Origin: RGIG5472 sp051867615
GTDB lineage: Bacteria; Bacillota; Clostridia; Oscillospirales; Oscillospiraceae
Direction: 5' to 3'
Length of the DNA: 46,998 bases
NCBI GenBank assembly: GCA_051867615.1
Contig: JBJDYU010000046.1
Location: 1 to 46,998 of the forward strand
Below, piece by piece: positions 1-7,876 of the stretch. Each line of letters opens with the position of its first letter. The first letter of the stretch is position 1. The notes below the pieces were generated by a model. That model made no database searches and had not been told where the DNA came from. It saw only the letters and a list, made by a program, of their open reading frames with translations. Position numbers and translations under genes: made by a program.

Positions 1-953
1 CCGAGTGCACTCCCTTCACCATCATTTCCGATGCCAACACCGGCATGAAGTGGCCTCTGATCGGCTACGAGATGATGCCCGAGATGGCCATCATCGATGC
101 GGACAACATGATGAAGCTGCCTCCCAGAGCCACCCAGGCCTCCGGTTACGACGTGCTGACCCACGCTGTTGAGGCGTATGTCTCCACCTTCGCCACCGAG
201 TACACCGACGGCTTCTGCAAGGAAGCTACCAAGATGGTCTTCGACTATCTGCCTCGCGCTTATCGTTCCGCTTTCAAGGATGCTAAGCCCGATCCCGTCG
301 CCCGTGAGAAGATGGCTGACGCTTCCGCTCTGGCCGGTATTGGCTTCGCCAACGCCTTCCTGGGCATCAACCACTCCCTGTCTCACAAGCTCGGCGGCTG
401 GTTCCACATTCCTCACGGTACCGCCAACGCCCTGCTGTTCCCCTATGTCTGCCGCTTCAACGCGCAGAAGCATCCCTATCACATGGGCACCTTCTCCCAG
501 TACAAGTATCCCCAGGCCTTCGAGCGCTACGTCCAGCTGGGCGAGCTGATCGGCGTCAAGGGTGCTACCGACGAGGAGACCTTCGAGAACTGGATCAAGG
601 CCGCTGAGGACCTGAAGGTCGCCGTGGACATCCCCGAGACTGTCTGCGACTGGCTGTGCGCCGCTCATCCCGAGAAGAGCGCCGAGCAGTGGGAAGCTGA
701 GTTCCTGGCCGCTGTTGACCAGATGTCCGAGTGGGCGTTCCACGATGCCTGCACCGGCTGCAACCCCGTGTATCCCACCCTGGGCGAGCTGAAGGCCTGC
801 TACCTGAGAGCCTTCTACGGCAACAAGAAGTTCGTTGAGAAGTACGGCGACGTCCTCGAAGTGGAGATCACCGTTCCCACCGAGACCCACGCTGCGTATC
901 CCAACGGCCTCGCTGCCGACATCGGCCTGGACAAGGTCGGCGGCTTCAACTAA
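1..953 (+). CDS. adhE: AdhE bifunctional acetaldehyde/alcohol dehydrogenase, C-terminal iron-ADH domain (5' partial)
   Basis: This is the C-terminal part of an iron-dependent alcohol dehydrogenase of the AdhE type, which reduces acetaldehyde to ethanol with NADH in fermentation. The frame is open from base 3 to the TAA at 951-953, so the gene begins upstream of the window. The metal-ligand pattern is intact: Asp at 150-152 and His at 162-164 in GYDVLTHAVEAY, then His at 372-374 and 414-416 in NHSLSHK...HIPHG, 14 residues apart as in this family. The motif MATEYT-like ATEYTDG and the phrase QYKYPQAFERY are typical of AdhE rather than of stand-alone ADHs. Codon choice is strongly biased (ttc, aag, gag, ctg), suggesting high expression. 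A stem-loop terminator follows at 995-1038. Whether the N-terminal aldehyde dehydrogenase domain is present cannot be seen. Confidence 0.93.
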   Translation, partial: ECTPFTIISDANTGMKWPLIGYEMMPEMAIIDADNMMKLPPRATQASGYDVLTHAVEAYVSTFATEYTDGFCKEATKMVFDYLPRAYRSAFKDAKPDPVAREKMADASALAGIGFANAFLGINHSLSHKLGGWFHIPHGTANALLFPYVCRFNAQKHPYHMGTFSQYKYPQAFERYVQLGELIGVKGATDEETFENWIKAAEDLKVAVDIPETVCDWLCAAHPEKSAEQWEAEFLAAVDQMSEWAFHDACTGCNPVYPTLGELKACYLRAFYGNKKFVEKYGDVLEVEITVPTETHAAYPNGLAADIGLDKVGGFN

Positions 954-994
954 TCGGATATTCCTTATCCCGTTCCCATCGCTTACTTATGATC

Positions 995-1038
995 CCACGA
1001 GGGCCGGTGCCTGCCGGCGCCGGCCCTCGTGGCTTTTT
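995..1038 (+). terminator. Intrinsic terminator after adhE
   Basis: A perfect 13-bp stem (995-1007 with 1020-1032) is followed by CTTTTT. It lies only 24 bases before the start codon of the next gene, so no promoter fits between them. The downstream paralogue is probably transcribed by partial read-through from adhE. Confidence 0.85.
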
Positions 1039-1061
1039 CGGAAACAGGAGGATATCATCCG

Positions 1062-1973
1062 ATGAATACGCTGAATTTCCCCAAGAAGGTATATTTCAAA
1101 ACCGGGTGCACGCCGGTGGCGCTGAAAGAGCTGCGTGATGTGTATCACTGCAAGCGCGCCTTCCTCGTGACGGACCCGTCGCTTTATAAGAGCGGCGTCG
1201 TTGCTCCCGTTGTGGACCTGCTGCGCCGTCAGAACATCCGCGTCGCGGAATTCTTCGGCCTGAGCGCAGTGCCGACCTTCGCCGAGATCCGCAGCGCCCA
1301 GCCCAAGCTGTTCGAGTTTGAGCCGGACGTGATCATCGGCGTCGGCGGCAGCAACGTGATGAGCGCCGCCAAGGCCCTGCAGGTCATCTACGAGGATCCC
1401 CAGGTGGATCTGGCGGAAGCTGCGAAGGACCCCTCCCGCATCCCCCAGCCGGTCAAGTCCAAGCTGGTGCTGCTGGCGGCGGACTTCTCCTGCGGCGGCC
1501 AGAACTCCGTCTTCGCCACGCTGAGAGACGACGCGGGCGTGCCCTGCGTGCTGGCCAGCATTCGTCTGCAGCCTGAGATCTCCGTGACGGACGCGGACTA
1601 TACCGCCAGCCTGACGGCTGAGCAGGTCAGAGCCAGCGCGCTCGACACCCTGTCCCGGTCCATCCGGGCCTATGCGGACGAGGGCTGCAACGAGTACACC
1701 CAGGGCCTGCTGCGTGAAGCGGTGGGCGGCGTGCTGCGCTATCTGAAGGATGCGGAGAACGGCTGCCCCGTGGCGCGGGAGCATCTGCTCAACGCCGCCT
1801 CCCTGGCCGGCGCCGCCTACGGCAGCGTGACGCGTTCCGTGGAAGCGGAAGCGCCGCTGTTCCCCACGGCTGCTGAGAAGAAAGCGAAGAACGCGCGCGT
1901 CGAGGAGCTGGCCCAGAGCCTGGGCTATGCCGACGCTGCCGCGCTGTCCGCTGCCTGCGAAGCGCTTCGCTGA
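1062..1973 (+). CDS. AdhE-like iron-ADH paralogue lacking metal ligands (putative pseudoenzyme)
   Basis: A 303-residue protein aligning with the start of the AdhE alcohol dehydrogenase domain: KKVYFKTGC, then RAFLVTDPSLYKSG, then the cofactor-loop region. It is about 100 residues shorter than a normal iron-ADH domain. The family loop GGGSxxD appears as GGSNVMS near residues 95-101. The Asp of the first metal motif is kept (Asp195) but the following His is Arg199, and the block that should carry the two later His ligands is missing. Loss of alcohol dehydrogenase activity is therefore expected (inference). The reading frame is intact, with a good AGGAGGA ribosome site before ATG 1062, so it is not simply decaying. 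It could scaffold or regulate the AdhE polymer, but nothing in the sequence proves this. A terminator follows at 1986-2041. Confidence 0.8.
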   Translation: MNTLNFPKKVYFKTGCTPVALKELRDVYHCKRAFLVTDPSLYKSGVVAPVVDLLRRQNIRVAEFFGLSAVPTFAEIRSAQPKLFEFEPDVIIGVGGSNVMSAAKALQVIYEDPQVDLAEAAKDPSRIPQPVKSKLVLLAADFSCGGQNSVFATLRDDAGVPCVLASIRLQPEISVTDADYTASLTAEQVRASALDTLSRSIRAYADEGCNEYTQGLLREAVGGVLRYLKDAENGCPVAREHLLNAASLAGAAYGSVTRSVEAEAPLFPTAAEKKAKNARVEELAQSLGYADAAALSAACEALR

Positions 1974-1985
1974 GCTGAATGAAAT

Positions 1986-2041
1986 GACCCTATCCGGTCC
2001 CACAGGCCGCAAAGCCTGGCGGGCGGGTAGGGTCGTTTTTT
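1986..2041 (+). terminator. Intrinsic terminator between the convergent AdhE-like gene and trxB
   Basis: GACCCTA (1986-1992) pairs with TAGGGTC (2028-2034), followed by GTTTTTT. The T-run runs into the trxB stop codon on the other strand. Confidence 0.7.
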
Positions 2042-2963
2042 ATTTTGTGCCGGAGAGGTATTCCTCCGTGTAGTGGGAGGCAACCGCCCCGTCCGCCACG
2101 GCGGTCACGATCTGCCGCAGGGCCTTGGTGCGCACGTCCCCCACGGCGAAAACGCCGGGAAGACTGGTCCGGGTGGATTCATCGGCCTTGATATAGCCCG
2201 CCTCGTCCAGCGTGAGCTGGGAGCGGAACCGCTCCGCCGCCGGGACCCTGCCGATGCAGACGAACACGCCGTCGCAGAGAAGCTCGCGCTCCTCCCCGGT
2301 GCGGACGTCCCGCAGCCGGAGGCCGGTGAGCCTGCCGCTTTGCAGCAGCGCCGAAACGTCGCTGTTATATAGGATCGAGATGTTCTTCGCCTGCCGCAGC
2401 GGCTCGTGATAGACCTTTGTGGCCCGCAGCGCGTCCCGGCGGTGGACGAGGTAGACCTTTTCGCAGAGCCGGGCGAGCAGCAGCGCGTCCGCCGCCGCGG
2501 AGTTGCCGCCGCCGATGACCGCCACGGTCTTATCCCTGTATGCCATGCCGTCGCAGGCGGCGCAGTAGTGTACGCCCCGGCCCGCCAGCTCCTTTTCCCC
2601 GGGCAGACCCAGGGGCCGCGGCTCCGCCCCGGTGGCCAGGATCACCGCCCGGCCGCGAAACGTCCCCTCGCTGCTCTCCACGGTTTTCACAGGGCCGGAA
2701 AGTTCAGCCGAGCCGACCTCCGCCAGCACCGTTTCGGCCCCGAAGCGCTCCGCGCCCTGCTGCATTTTCTCCCCCAGCGTGAAGCCGTCGATCCCCTCTG
2801 GGAAGCCGGGGTAGTTGTCGATCTGCTCCGTCAGCGCCATCTGGCCGCCGGCGGAGAGCTTCTCCAGCACCACCGTTTTAAGGCCCGCCCGCGCGCAGTA
2901 CAGCGCCGCGGTATAGCCCCCGGGGCCGCCGCCCACCACGATCACATCATACGTCCGCTCCAT
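2040..2963 (-). CDS. trxB: Thioredoxin-disulfide reductase
   Basis: A 307-residue flavoprotein that uses NADPH to reduce thioredoxin. An FAD-binding GGGPGG motif lies near residues 11-16, the redox pair Cys134-Ala-Ala-Cys137 sits in HYCAACDGM, the NADPH site GGGNSA is near 151-156 followed by VHRR, and the second FAD motif VFAVGDV is near the C-terminus. All match low-molecular-weight thioredoxin reductases in order and length. The start is the ATG at 2963-2961, right before MERTYDVIVVGGG. The frame stays open upstream, but that part is the trxA gene read in another frame. It follows trxA with an 8-base gap, so the two are one operon. Confidence 0.95.
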   Translation of the reverse strand: MERTYDVIVVGGGPGGYTAALYCARAGLKTVVLEKLSAGGQMALTEQIDNYPGFPEGIDGFTLGEKMQQGAERFGAETVLAEVGSAELSGPVKTVESSEGTFRGRAVILATGAEPRPLGLPGEKELAGRGVHYCAACDGMAYRDKTVAVIGGGNSAAADALLLARLCEKVYLVHRRDALRATKVYHEPLRQAKNISILYNSDVSALLQSGRLTGLRLRDVRTGEERELLCDGVFVCIGRVPAAERFRSQLTLDEAGYIKADESTRTSLPGVFAVGDVRTKALRQIVTAVADGAVASHYTEEYLSGTK

Positions 2964-2971
2964 GGCGCGCC

Positions 2972-3298
2972 CTACTTCGCCGCGTGCTGGCGGAGAAAGG
3001 TCTGGATCTGCGCCTTGGAGTCCGGCGCCACCAGAACGGCCAATGGCTGGCCGTCCCGGTACAGCACCAGCGTCGGGATCACCTCGATCTTCTCCCGCCG
3101 GGCCAGCTCCGCCTCCTCGTCGATGTTGACCTTTCCCACCGTCAGGCTGCCCGATTCCTCGGCCACCTGCTGGAAGGCCGGGCCGATGCGGCGGCAGGAA
3201 CCGCACCAGGGCGCCCAGAACTCCACCAGCACGTCTCCGCCGCCCTCCCTCACACTTTGCTCAAAAAGCTCGCTATCCATTTGCTGTACAGCAGACAC
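2972..3298 (-). CDS. trxA: Thioredoxin with a WCGSC active site
   Basis: A 108-residue thioredoxin that reduces protein disulfides and is recharged by the adjacent TrxB. The fold landmarks are present: VLVEFWAPW, the redox motif W31-C-G-S-C35, and the cis-proline Pro75 in VIPTLVLY. The usual motif is WCGPC; here Ser replaces Pro between the cysteines, which in known variants changes redox potential and cysteine pKa. The likely start is GTG at 3298, about nine bases after AAGGAG; ATG at codon 7 is an alternative. The stop is TAG, showing that amber is used as a normal stop here. Upstream, a CATACTA at 3336-3330 (minus) resembles a sigma-G -10 element, but its -35 is poor. Confidence 0.93.
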   Translation of the reverse strand: MSAVQQMDSELFEQSVREGGGDVLVEFWAPWCGSCRRIGPAFQQVAEESGSLTVGKVNIDEEAELARREKIEVIPTLVLYRDGQPLAVLVAPDSKAQIQTFLRQHAAK

Positions 3299-3466
3299 AG
3301 CCCACAGCTCCTTTCGTTCGGTTTGCCCATAGTATGCCCCGCAAACGTCCCACTTTTGCAGGACGGCACGGCATTTTTGACCGCCTGCGGGCTTTTTCCC
3401 AGCGGGAAACCGGCTTTTTCACCACGTTAAAGCGCTACAGCACGCCCAATTTGTTTATTTTGTCTG

Positions 3467-3495
3467 TTGACAATCCGCGAAATGGCTCGTATCAT
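3467..3495 (+). promoter_or_regulatory. Sigma-A promoter of the aromatic operon
   Basis: TTGACA at 3467-3472, a 17-base spacer, then TATCAT at 3490-3495. Transcription would start near 3502, leaving an untranslated leader of about 230 bases before aroF. Confidence 0.8.
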
Positions 3496-3533
3496 AATAC
3501 TATCTTTCAAGGATCCCGGCTCAGGAGAACGCT

Positions 3534-3602
3534 ATGAAGAACTTCGTTTTTGCTGGCTTTTATTACTACTTTACTATGTCTCATAGTAAGGGTAATTTGT
3601 GA
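3534..3602 (+). CDS. Aromatic leader peptide (attenuator)
   Basis: A 22-codon open frame starts at ATG 3534, six bases after a strong AGGAG (3523-3527), and ends at TGA 3600-3602. It begins MKNFVFAGFYYYF: seven of residues 4-13 are Phe or Tyr, with three consecutive Tyr codons and no Trp. This is the composition of a leader peptide that senses charged tRNA-Phe and tRNA-Tyr. It lies about 130 bases upstream of DAHP synthase, the first enzyme of aromatic biosynthesis, and is followed by a terminator hairpin. The peptide itself probably has no function beyond ribosome stalling. The control role is inferred from this layout. Confidence 0.85.
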   Translation: MKNFVFAGFYYYFTMSHSKGNL

Positions 3603-3672
3603 TGCAGCAAAAACGAAAGCACCGGAAGGTTTTGATGCGACACAGGTTACGCTGTGCCGCATTTTTTGTTTT
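3543..3672 (+). promoter_or_regulatory. Attenuator RNA with mutually exclusive pairings ahead of aroF
   Basis: Three pairings are visible. Strand 1 (3543-3555, over the first Phe codons) is perfectly complementary for 13 bases to strand 2 (3605-3617, just after the leader stop). A small 8-bp hairpin with a 3-base loop lies at 3571-3589. The terminator stem pairs 3635-3645 with 3652-3662 (one A-C mismatch), followed by six Ts and TTTT after one G; outer bases 3622-3627 and 3671-3676 can extend it. A ribosome stalled on the Phe/Tyr codons would mask strand 1 and free strand 2, whose AAAAACGAAA stretch could compete for the terminator's T-run. That last step is inference. Confidence 0.7.
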
Positions 3673-3733
3673 CCGGGGCGCATGGCGCCGCCTGAAGGAT
3701 AACTAATTTGATTAAATTCGGAGGGTGAGAGAT

Positions 3734-4738
3734 ATGATCGTCATACTGAAACAGGGCGTACAGAAGGAAAAGCGGGAGCAGCTCATCGACTGGCTGAAGG
3801 GCCAGGGCCTGGGCGTGCACATCTCCGAGGGCGAGTACCAGACCGTGCTGGGCCTCATCGGCGACACCAGAAGCGTGGATATGGACCTGATCGCCAGCCT
3901 CGGCATCGTGGACAGCGTCAAGCGCGTGACGGAGTCCTTCAAGTGCGGCAACCGCAAGTTCCACCCGGACGACACCGTGGTGCAGGTGGGTGACGTGAAG
4001 ATCGGCGGCGGCAATTTCTGCATGATCGCCGGCCCCTGCTCCGTGGAGACGGAGGAGCAGATCGTGGGCGTGGCCAAGGCCGTGAAGGCCGCGGGCGCGA
4101 ATATGCTGCGCGGCGGCGCGTTCAAGCCCCGCACCTCCCCCTATGACTTCCAGGGCCTGAAGGCCACCGGCATCGAGCTTTTGAAGATCGCCCGCCAGGA
4201 GACGGGCCTGCCCATCGTGACGGAGATCATGAGCCCCAATCATATCCCCCTGTTCGAGGATGTGGACGTGATCCAGGTGGGCGCGCGGAATATGCAGAAC
4301 TTTGATCTGCTGACCCAGCTCGGCAAGCTGCGCAAGCCCATTTTGCTCAAGCGCGGCCTTGCCAATACCCTCAAGGAGCTGCTCATGAGCGCGGAGTACA
4401 TCATGGCCGGCGGCAACGACCAGATCATCCTCTGCGAGCGCGGCATCCGCACCTTCGACGACTACACCCGCAACACCCTGGATCTGGCGGCGGTGGCCAT
4501 GCTGCGGGAGCTGACCCATCTGCCCATCATCGTGGACCCGAGCCATGCCACGGGCGTGGCGCGGCTGGTGCCGCCCATGGCGCTCGCCGGCGCGGCCTGC
4601 GGCGCGGACGGCCTGATCATCGAGGTCCATAACGATCCCATGTGCGCCCTTTGCGACGGCGCCCAGTCCCTCCGGCCGGAGGAGTACGCGGAGCTGGCGA
4701 AGAAGGTGCGCCGTGTCCGGGAGGCGATCGCGCAATGA
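3734..4738 (+). CDS. aroF: 3-deoxy-7-phosphoheptulonate (DAHP) synthase, type I-beta
   Basis: This enzyme condenses phosphoenolpyruvate with erythrose-4-phosphate in the first committed step of aromatic biosynthesis. The 334-residue protein has an N-terminal ferredoxin-like domain (about 1-65) and a catalytic barrel with IAGPCSVE at 98-105, MLRGGAFKPRTSPYDFQG, and a late IIVDPSHATG. This architecture is the AroF/KDO8P-synthase-like class, in which the N-terminal domain binds Phe or Tyr for feedback inhibition (family knowledge). ATG 3734 is chosen because GGAGGG at 3720-3725 is spaced correctly; GTG 3725 overlaps that site. The stop overlaps the tyrA start as ATGA. It is the first gene of a tightly packed nine-gene operon. 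Confidence 0.95.
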   Translation: MIVILKQGVQKEKREQLIDWLKGQGLGVHISEGEYQTVLGLIGDTRSVDMDLIASLGIVDSVKRVTESFKCGNRKFHPDDTVVQVGDVKIGGGNFCMIAGPCSVETEEQIVGVAKAVKAAGANMLRGGAFKPRTSPYDFQGLKATGIELLKIARQETGLPIVTEIMSPNHIPLFEDVDVIQVGARNMQNFDLLTQLGKLRKPILLKRGLANTLKELLMSAEYIMAGGNDQIILCERGIRTFDDYTRNTLDLAAVAMLRELTHLPIIVDPSHATGVARLVPPMALAGAACGADGLIIEVHNDPMCALCDGAQSLRPEEYAELAKKVRRVREAIAQ

Positions 4739-5568
4739 CGGTAGGGATCGTGGGGCTGGGGCTCATCGGCGGGTCCCTGGCCAAGGCCTATCAGGAGGCG
4801 GGAGAGACCGTTCTGGCTTATAACCGGAGCCGTTCGGTGCTGGACTTCGCCGTGATGAGCGGCGTGGTGGCGGGCGAGCTGACGGAGGAGAACGTATCCT
4901 CCTGCGACCTCATCCTCATCTCCATCTATCCCGAGGCCGCCGTGGCGTGGCTGCGGCGCATGGCCCCCCATATCGGGGCGAGGCCCGTAGTCATCGACTG
5001 CTGCGGCACCAAGCGGGCGGTGTGCGCCGACTGCTTCCCTCTGGCAGAGGAGTACGGCTTCACCTTCCTCGGCGGGCATCCCATGGCGGGCACCCACCAG
5101 TCGGGCTTCAAGTACGCCCGGAGCAACCTGTTCCACGGCGCGCCCATGGTCATCGTCCCGCCGGATTTCGACGACATCCGCCTGCTGGACCGGGTGAAGG
5201 AGCTGCTGGCTCCCGTGGGCTTCGGCCGCTTCTCCGTCACCACGGCGCGGGAGCATGACGAGATGATCGCTTTCACCTCCCAGCTGGCCCATGTGGTGTC
5301 CAACGCCTATATCAAAAGCCCCACGGCGTCGAAGCATAAGGGCTTTTCCGCCGGCAGCTACAAGGACATGACCCGTGTGGCCTGGCTGAATCCCCAGATG
5401 TGGACGGAGCTGTTTCTGGAAAACCGGGACTTTCTGATCACGGAGCTTGACATTCTGGCGGAAAACCTCCGGCAGTACCGCGACGCTCTGGCGGCGGAGG
5501 ACGGCGAGACGCTGACGCGCCTGCTGGACGAGGGCCGCAGGCGCAAGGAGGAGGTGGACGGCCGGTGA
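4735..5568 (+). CDS. tyrA: Prephenate dehydrogenase
   Basis: A 277-residue enzyme that oxidises and decarboxylates prephenate to 4-hydroxyphenylpyruvate, the tyrosine branch. The NAD-binding motif GLGLIGGS is at 7-14 and the family signature GGHPMAGTHQSG is near 113-124. The C-terminal part is the helical dimerisation domain, containing a phrase of the type FAGGSYKDMTRVA (here FSAGSYKDMTRVA). No C-terminal ACT domain is present, so direct feedback inhibition may be absent or lie elsewhere. ATG 4735 overlaps the aroF stop, giving translational coupling. Arogenate dehydrogenase activity cannot be excluded from sequence alone. Confidence 0.93.
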   Translation: MTVGIVGLGLIGGSLAKAYQEAGETVLAYNRSRSVLDFAVMSGVVAGELTEENVSSCDLILISIYPEAAVAWLRRMAPHIGARPVVIDCCGTKRAVCADCFPLAEEYGFTFLGGHPMAGTHQSGFKYARSNLFHGAPMVIVPPDFDDIRLLDRVKELLAPVGFGRFSVTTAREHDEMIAFTSQLAHVVSNAYIKSPTASKHKGFSAGSYKDMTRVAWLNPQMWTELFLENRDFLITELDILAENLRQYRDALAAEDGETLTRLLDEGRRRKEEVDGR

Positions 5569-6620
5569 ATACCATCCATGTGACCGCCTCCCGCACCTAT
5601 GACGTGCTGGTGCAGCCCGGTATCCTGGCGGAGACGGGCCGGTATGTGGCGGCGGTCACCCGGGCCAAAACGGCCGCCCTTGTGGCGGACGAAAGGGTCT
5701 ACCCCCTGTATGCCGACCGGGTGGAGGAGTCCCTCCGCGCGGCGGGCTTCCGGGTGGTCAGCTTTGTGTACCGGGGCGGCGAACAGGCGAAAAACCTTGC
5801 CACCTACGGCGAGATACTGAACTTTCTCGCGGAAAACCGCCTCACCCGCAGCGACGTGGTGGTGGCGCTCGGCGGCGGCGTGACCGGAGATATGGCGGGC
5901 TTTGCCGCCGCAACCTACCTCCGGGGCGTGGATTTCGTGCAGATCCCCACCACGCTGCTCGCGGCGGTGGATTCCTCCGTGGGCGGCAAGACGGCGGTGG
6001 ACCTTCCCGCGGGAAAGAATCTGGTGGGCGCGTTCTGCCAGCCGGCGCTGGTGCTCTGCGACCCGGAGGTGCTGCGGACGCTGCCGGAGGAGCAATTTCG
6101 CGCCGGCTGCGCGGAGGTCGTGAAGTACGGTATGCTGGGCAGCGAGCCGTTTTTCCGCGAGCTGGAGCAGAGCGGGGCGGCGGAGCTGGAGCACGTCATT
6201 TCCGTCTGCGTCGGCATGAAGCGGGACATCGTGGGCGAGGATGAGTTCGACCACGGGCAGCGTCGCTTGCTGAATCTGGGCCACACCGTGGGCCACGCGG
6301 TGGAGGCCTGCAGCGGCTTTGCCATGTCCCACGGCGAGGCCGTGGCCATCGGCATGGCCGTCATCACCCGGGCGGCGGTGCAGCGCGGCGTCTGCGGCGA
6401 GGAAACGCTCGAACGGCTGCTGGCGCTGCTGCGGCGCCTGGGTCTGCCCACGGAGACGGAGCGCGGCGCGGAGGAGCTGTACCGCGCGGCCCTTTCCGAT
6501 AAAAAAATGGCGGAGGGAAAGATGCATCTGGTGGTGCCGGAGGCCGTGGGCCGCTGCCGGGTGGAGACCATCGAGGCGGAGGAAATGCTTTCCTGGCTGC
6601 GGGACGGAGGGCTGCGATGA
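5565..6620 (+). CDS. aroB: 3-dehydroquinate synthase
   Basis: A 351-residue enzyme that cyclises DAHP to 3-dehydroquinate, using NAD and a divalent metal. Motifs in order: GGEQAKNLATYGEI, the nucleotide loop LGGGVTGDMAGF, then QIPTTLLAAVDSSVGGKTAVD and NLVGAFCQP. A later GHTVGHAVE and SHGEAVAIGM supply metal-binding His residues. Length and order are standard. The start is GTG 5565, overlapping the tyrA stop as GTGA, and its RBS would lie within the tyrA 3' end (GGAGGAGG). The operon order aroF-tyrA-aroB-aroA-aroC places consecutive pathway steps together. Confidence 0.95.
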   Translation: MNTIHVTASRTYDVLVQPGILAETGRYVAAVTRAKTAALVADERVYPLYADRVEESLRAAGFRVVSFVYRGGEQAKNLATYGEILNFLAENRLTRSDVVVALGGGVTGDMAGFAAATYLRGVDFVQIPTTLLAAVDSSVGGKTAVDLPAGKNLVGAFCQPALVLCDPEVLRTLPEEQFRAGCAEVVKYGMLGSEPFFRELEQSGAAELEHVISVCVGMKRDIVGEDEFDHGQRRLLNLGHTVGHAVEACSGFAMSHGEAVAIGMAVITRAAVQRGVCGEETLERLLALLRRLGLPTETERGAEELYRAALSDKKMAEGKMHLVVPEAVGRCRVETIEAEEMLSWLRDGGLR

Positions 6621-7876
6621 ACGTGACGATCGCTCCCGGGCCGCGCAGCGGCTCGGTCCGCGTTCCCGCCTCCAAATCCCAGGCCCACCGCCTGCTGATC
6701 CTGGCGGCGCTGGGCGAAGGGGAATGCACCCTCCTTTGCGACGGCGTTTCCAAGGATATCGCCGCCACTATGGAGTGCTTAAACGCTCTCGGGGCGGACA
6801 TCCGGCGCGCCGCGCCGGACCGGCTCCGGGTGCGGCCTATCGAAAGGGTACCGGAGGGGCTTTGCCGCCTGCCCTGCGGCGAAAGCGGCTCCACGCTGCG
6901 CTTTCTGCTGCCGGTGGCGGGCGCTTTGGGCGCGGAGTGCGTCTTTCTCCGGGAGGGACGGCTGCCGGAGCGGCCCCTTGCGCCCCTTGACCGGGAACTG
7001 ACCGCCCATGGCATGACCCTCCGGGAGGAGGGGGTGCTGCTCTACTGCGGCGGACAGCTCCAAAGCGGAGACTATACCCTGCCGGGGGACGTCTCCTCCC
7101 AGTACATCTCGGGCCTGCTCATGGCCCTGCCGCGGCTTCGGGGCGAGAGCCGCCTGAATGTGACGGGCAGGCGGGAATCCGAGGGGTATGTCGCCATGAC
7201 GGAGGACGCGCTGCGCCTCGGCGGCGTGGCGCTCGAAAAAAGCGGCGGCGCGTACCGCATTCCCGGCGGGCAACGGCCCGCCCTCCCGGCAGAGTGCCGG
7301 GTGGAGGGGGATTACTCCAACGCGGCGTTTTTCCTCTGCATGGGCGCGCTGTCCGAGAGCGGCGTGACGGTGGAGGGGCTTTCCCCTGCCTCCTCTCAGG
7401 GCGATAAGGGCGTGCTGGATATCCTCCGCCGCTTTGGCGCGGAGGTCACGGAGACGGAGCGCGCCGTCACCGTGCGGAGAGGTTCCTTGCGGGGCGTTAC
7501 CATCGACGCGGCCCCGGTGCCGGACCTGATCCCCACCCTCAGCGCCCTTGCCGCCGCGGCAGAGGGAGAGACGAGGGTGGAAAACGCCGCGCGCCTGCGG
7601 CTGAAGGAATCCGACCGCCTCCGCAGCACGGCGGAGATGCTGACCGCCCTGGGGGCCGAGGTGCGGGAGCTGCCGGAGGGACTGATCATCCAGGGCAGGC
7701 CCCGGCTCACCGGCGGCACGGTGAAGCCGGACAATGACCACCGCATCGCCATGGCGGCGGCGGTGGCGGCCTGCGCCTGCGCGGGCAGCGTCACCGTGGA
7801 GGACAGCGAATGCACCGCCAAGTCCTATCCCCGCTTCTGGGAGGATCTGGCGGCGCTGAAAGGAGAAACGCGATGA
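6617..7876 (+). CDS. aroA: 5-enolpyruvylshikimate-3-phosphate synthase
   Basis: A 419-residue enzyme that transfers the enolpyruvyl group of PEP to shikimate-3-phosphate. Lys20, Ser21 and Arg25 of KSQAHR bind shikimate-3-phosphate, GESGSTLRF is the PEP-binding loop, VPDLIPTLSALAA carries the catalytic Asp, and LKESDRL and DNDHRIAMA complete the signature set. The loop usually written GNAGT in class I enzymes reads GESGS here, as in many Gram-positive and class II-like enzymes. ATG 6617 overlaps the aroB stop (ATGA). Confidence 0.95.
   Translation: MNVTIAPGPRSGSVRVPASKSQAHRLLILAALGEGECTLLCDGVSKDIAATMECLNALGADIRRAAPDRLRVRPIERVPEGLCRLPCGESGSTLRFLLPVAGALGAECVFLREGRLPERPLAPLDRELTAHGMTLREEGVLLYCGGQLQSGDYTLPGDVSSQYISGLLMALPRLRGESRLNVTGRRESEGYVAMTEDALRLGGVALEKSGGAYRIPGGQRPALPAECRVEGDYSNAAFFLCMGALSESGVTVEGLSPASSQGDKGVLDILRRFGAEVTETERAVTVRRGSLRGVTIDAAPVPDLIPTLSALAAAAEGETRVENAARLRLKESDRLRSTAEMLTALGAEVRELPEGLIIQGRPRLTGGTVKPDNDHRIAMAAAVAACACAGSVTVEDSECTAKSYPRFWEDLAALKGETR

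Noticed and set aside
3500..3733. T-box riboswitch ahead of aroF
   Set aside because: No AGGGTGGAACCGCG-like T-box sequence or specifier stem. The leader-peptide features explain the region.
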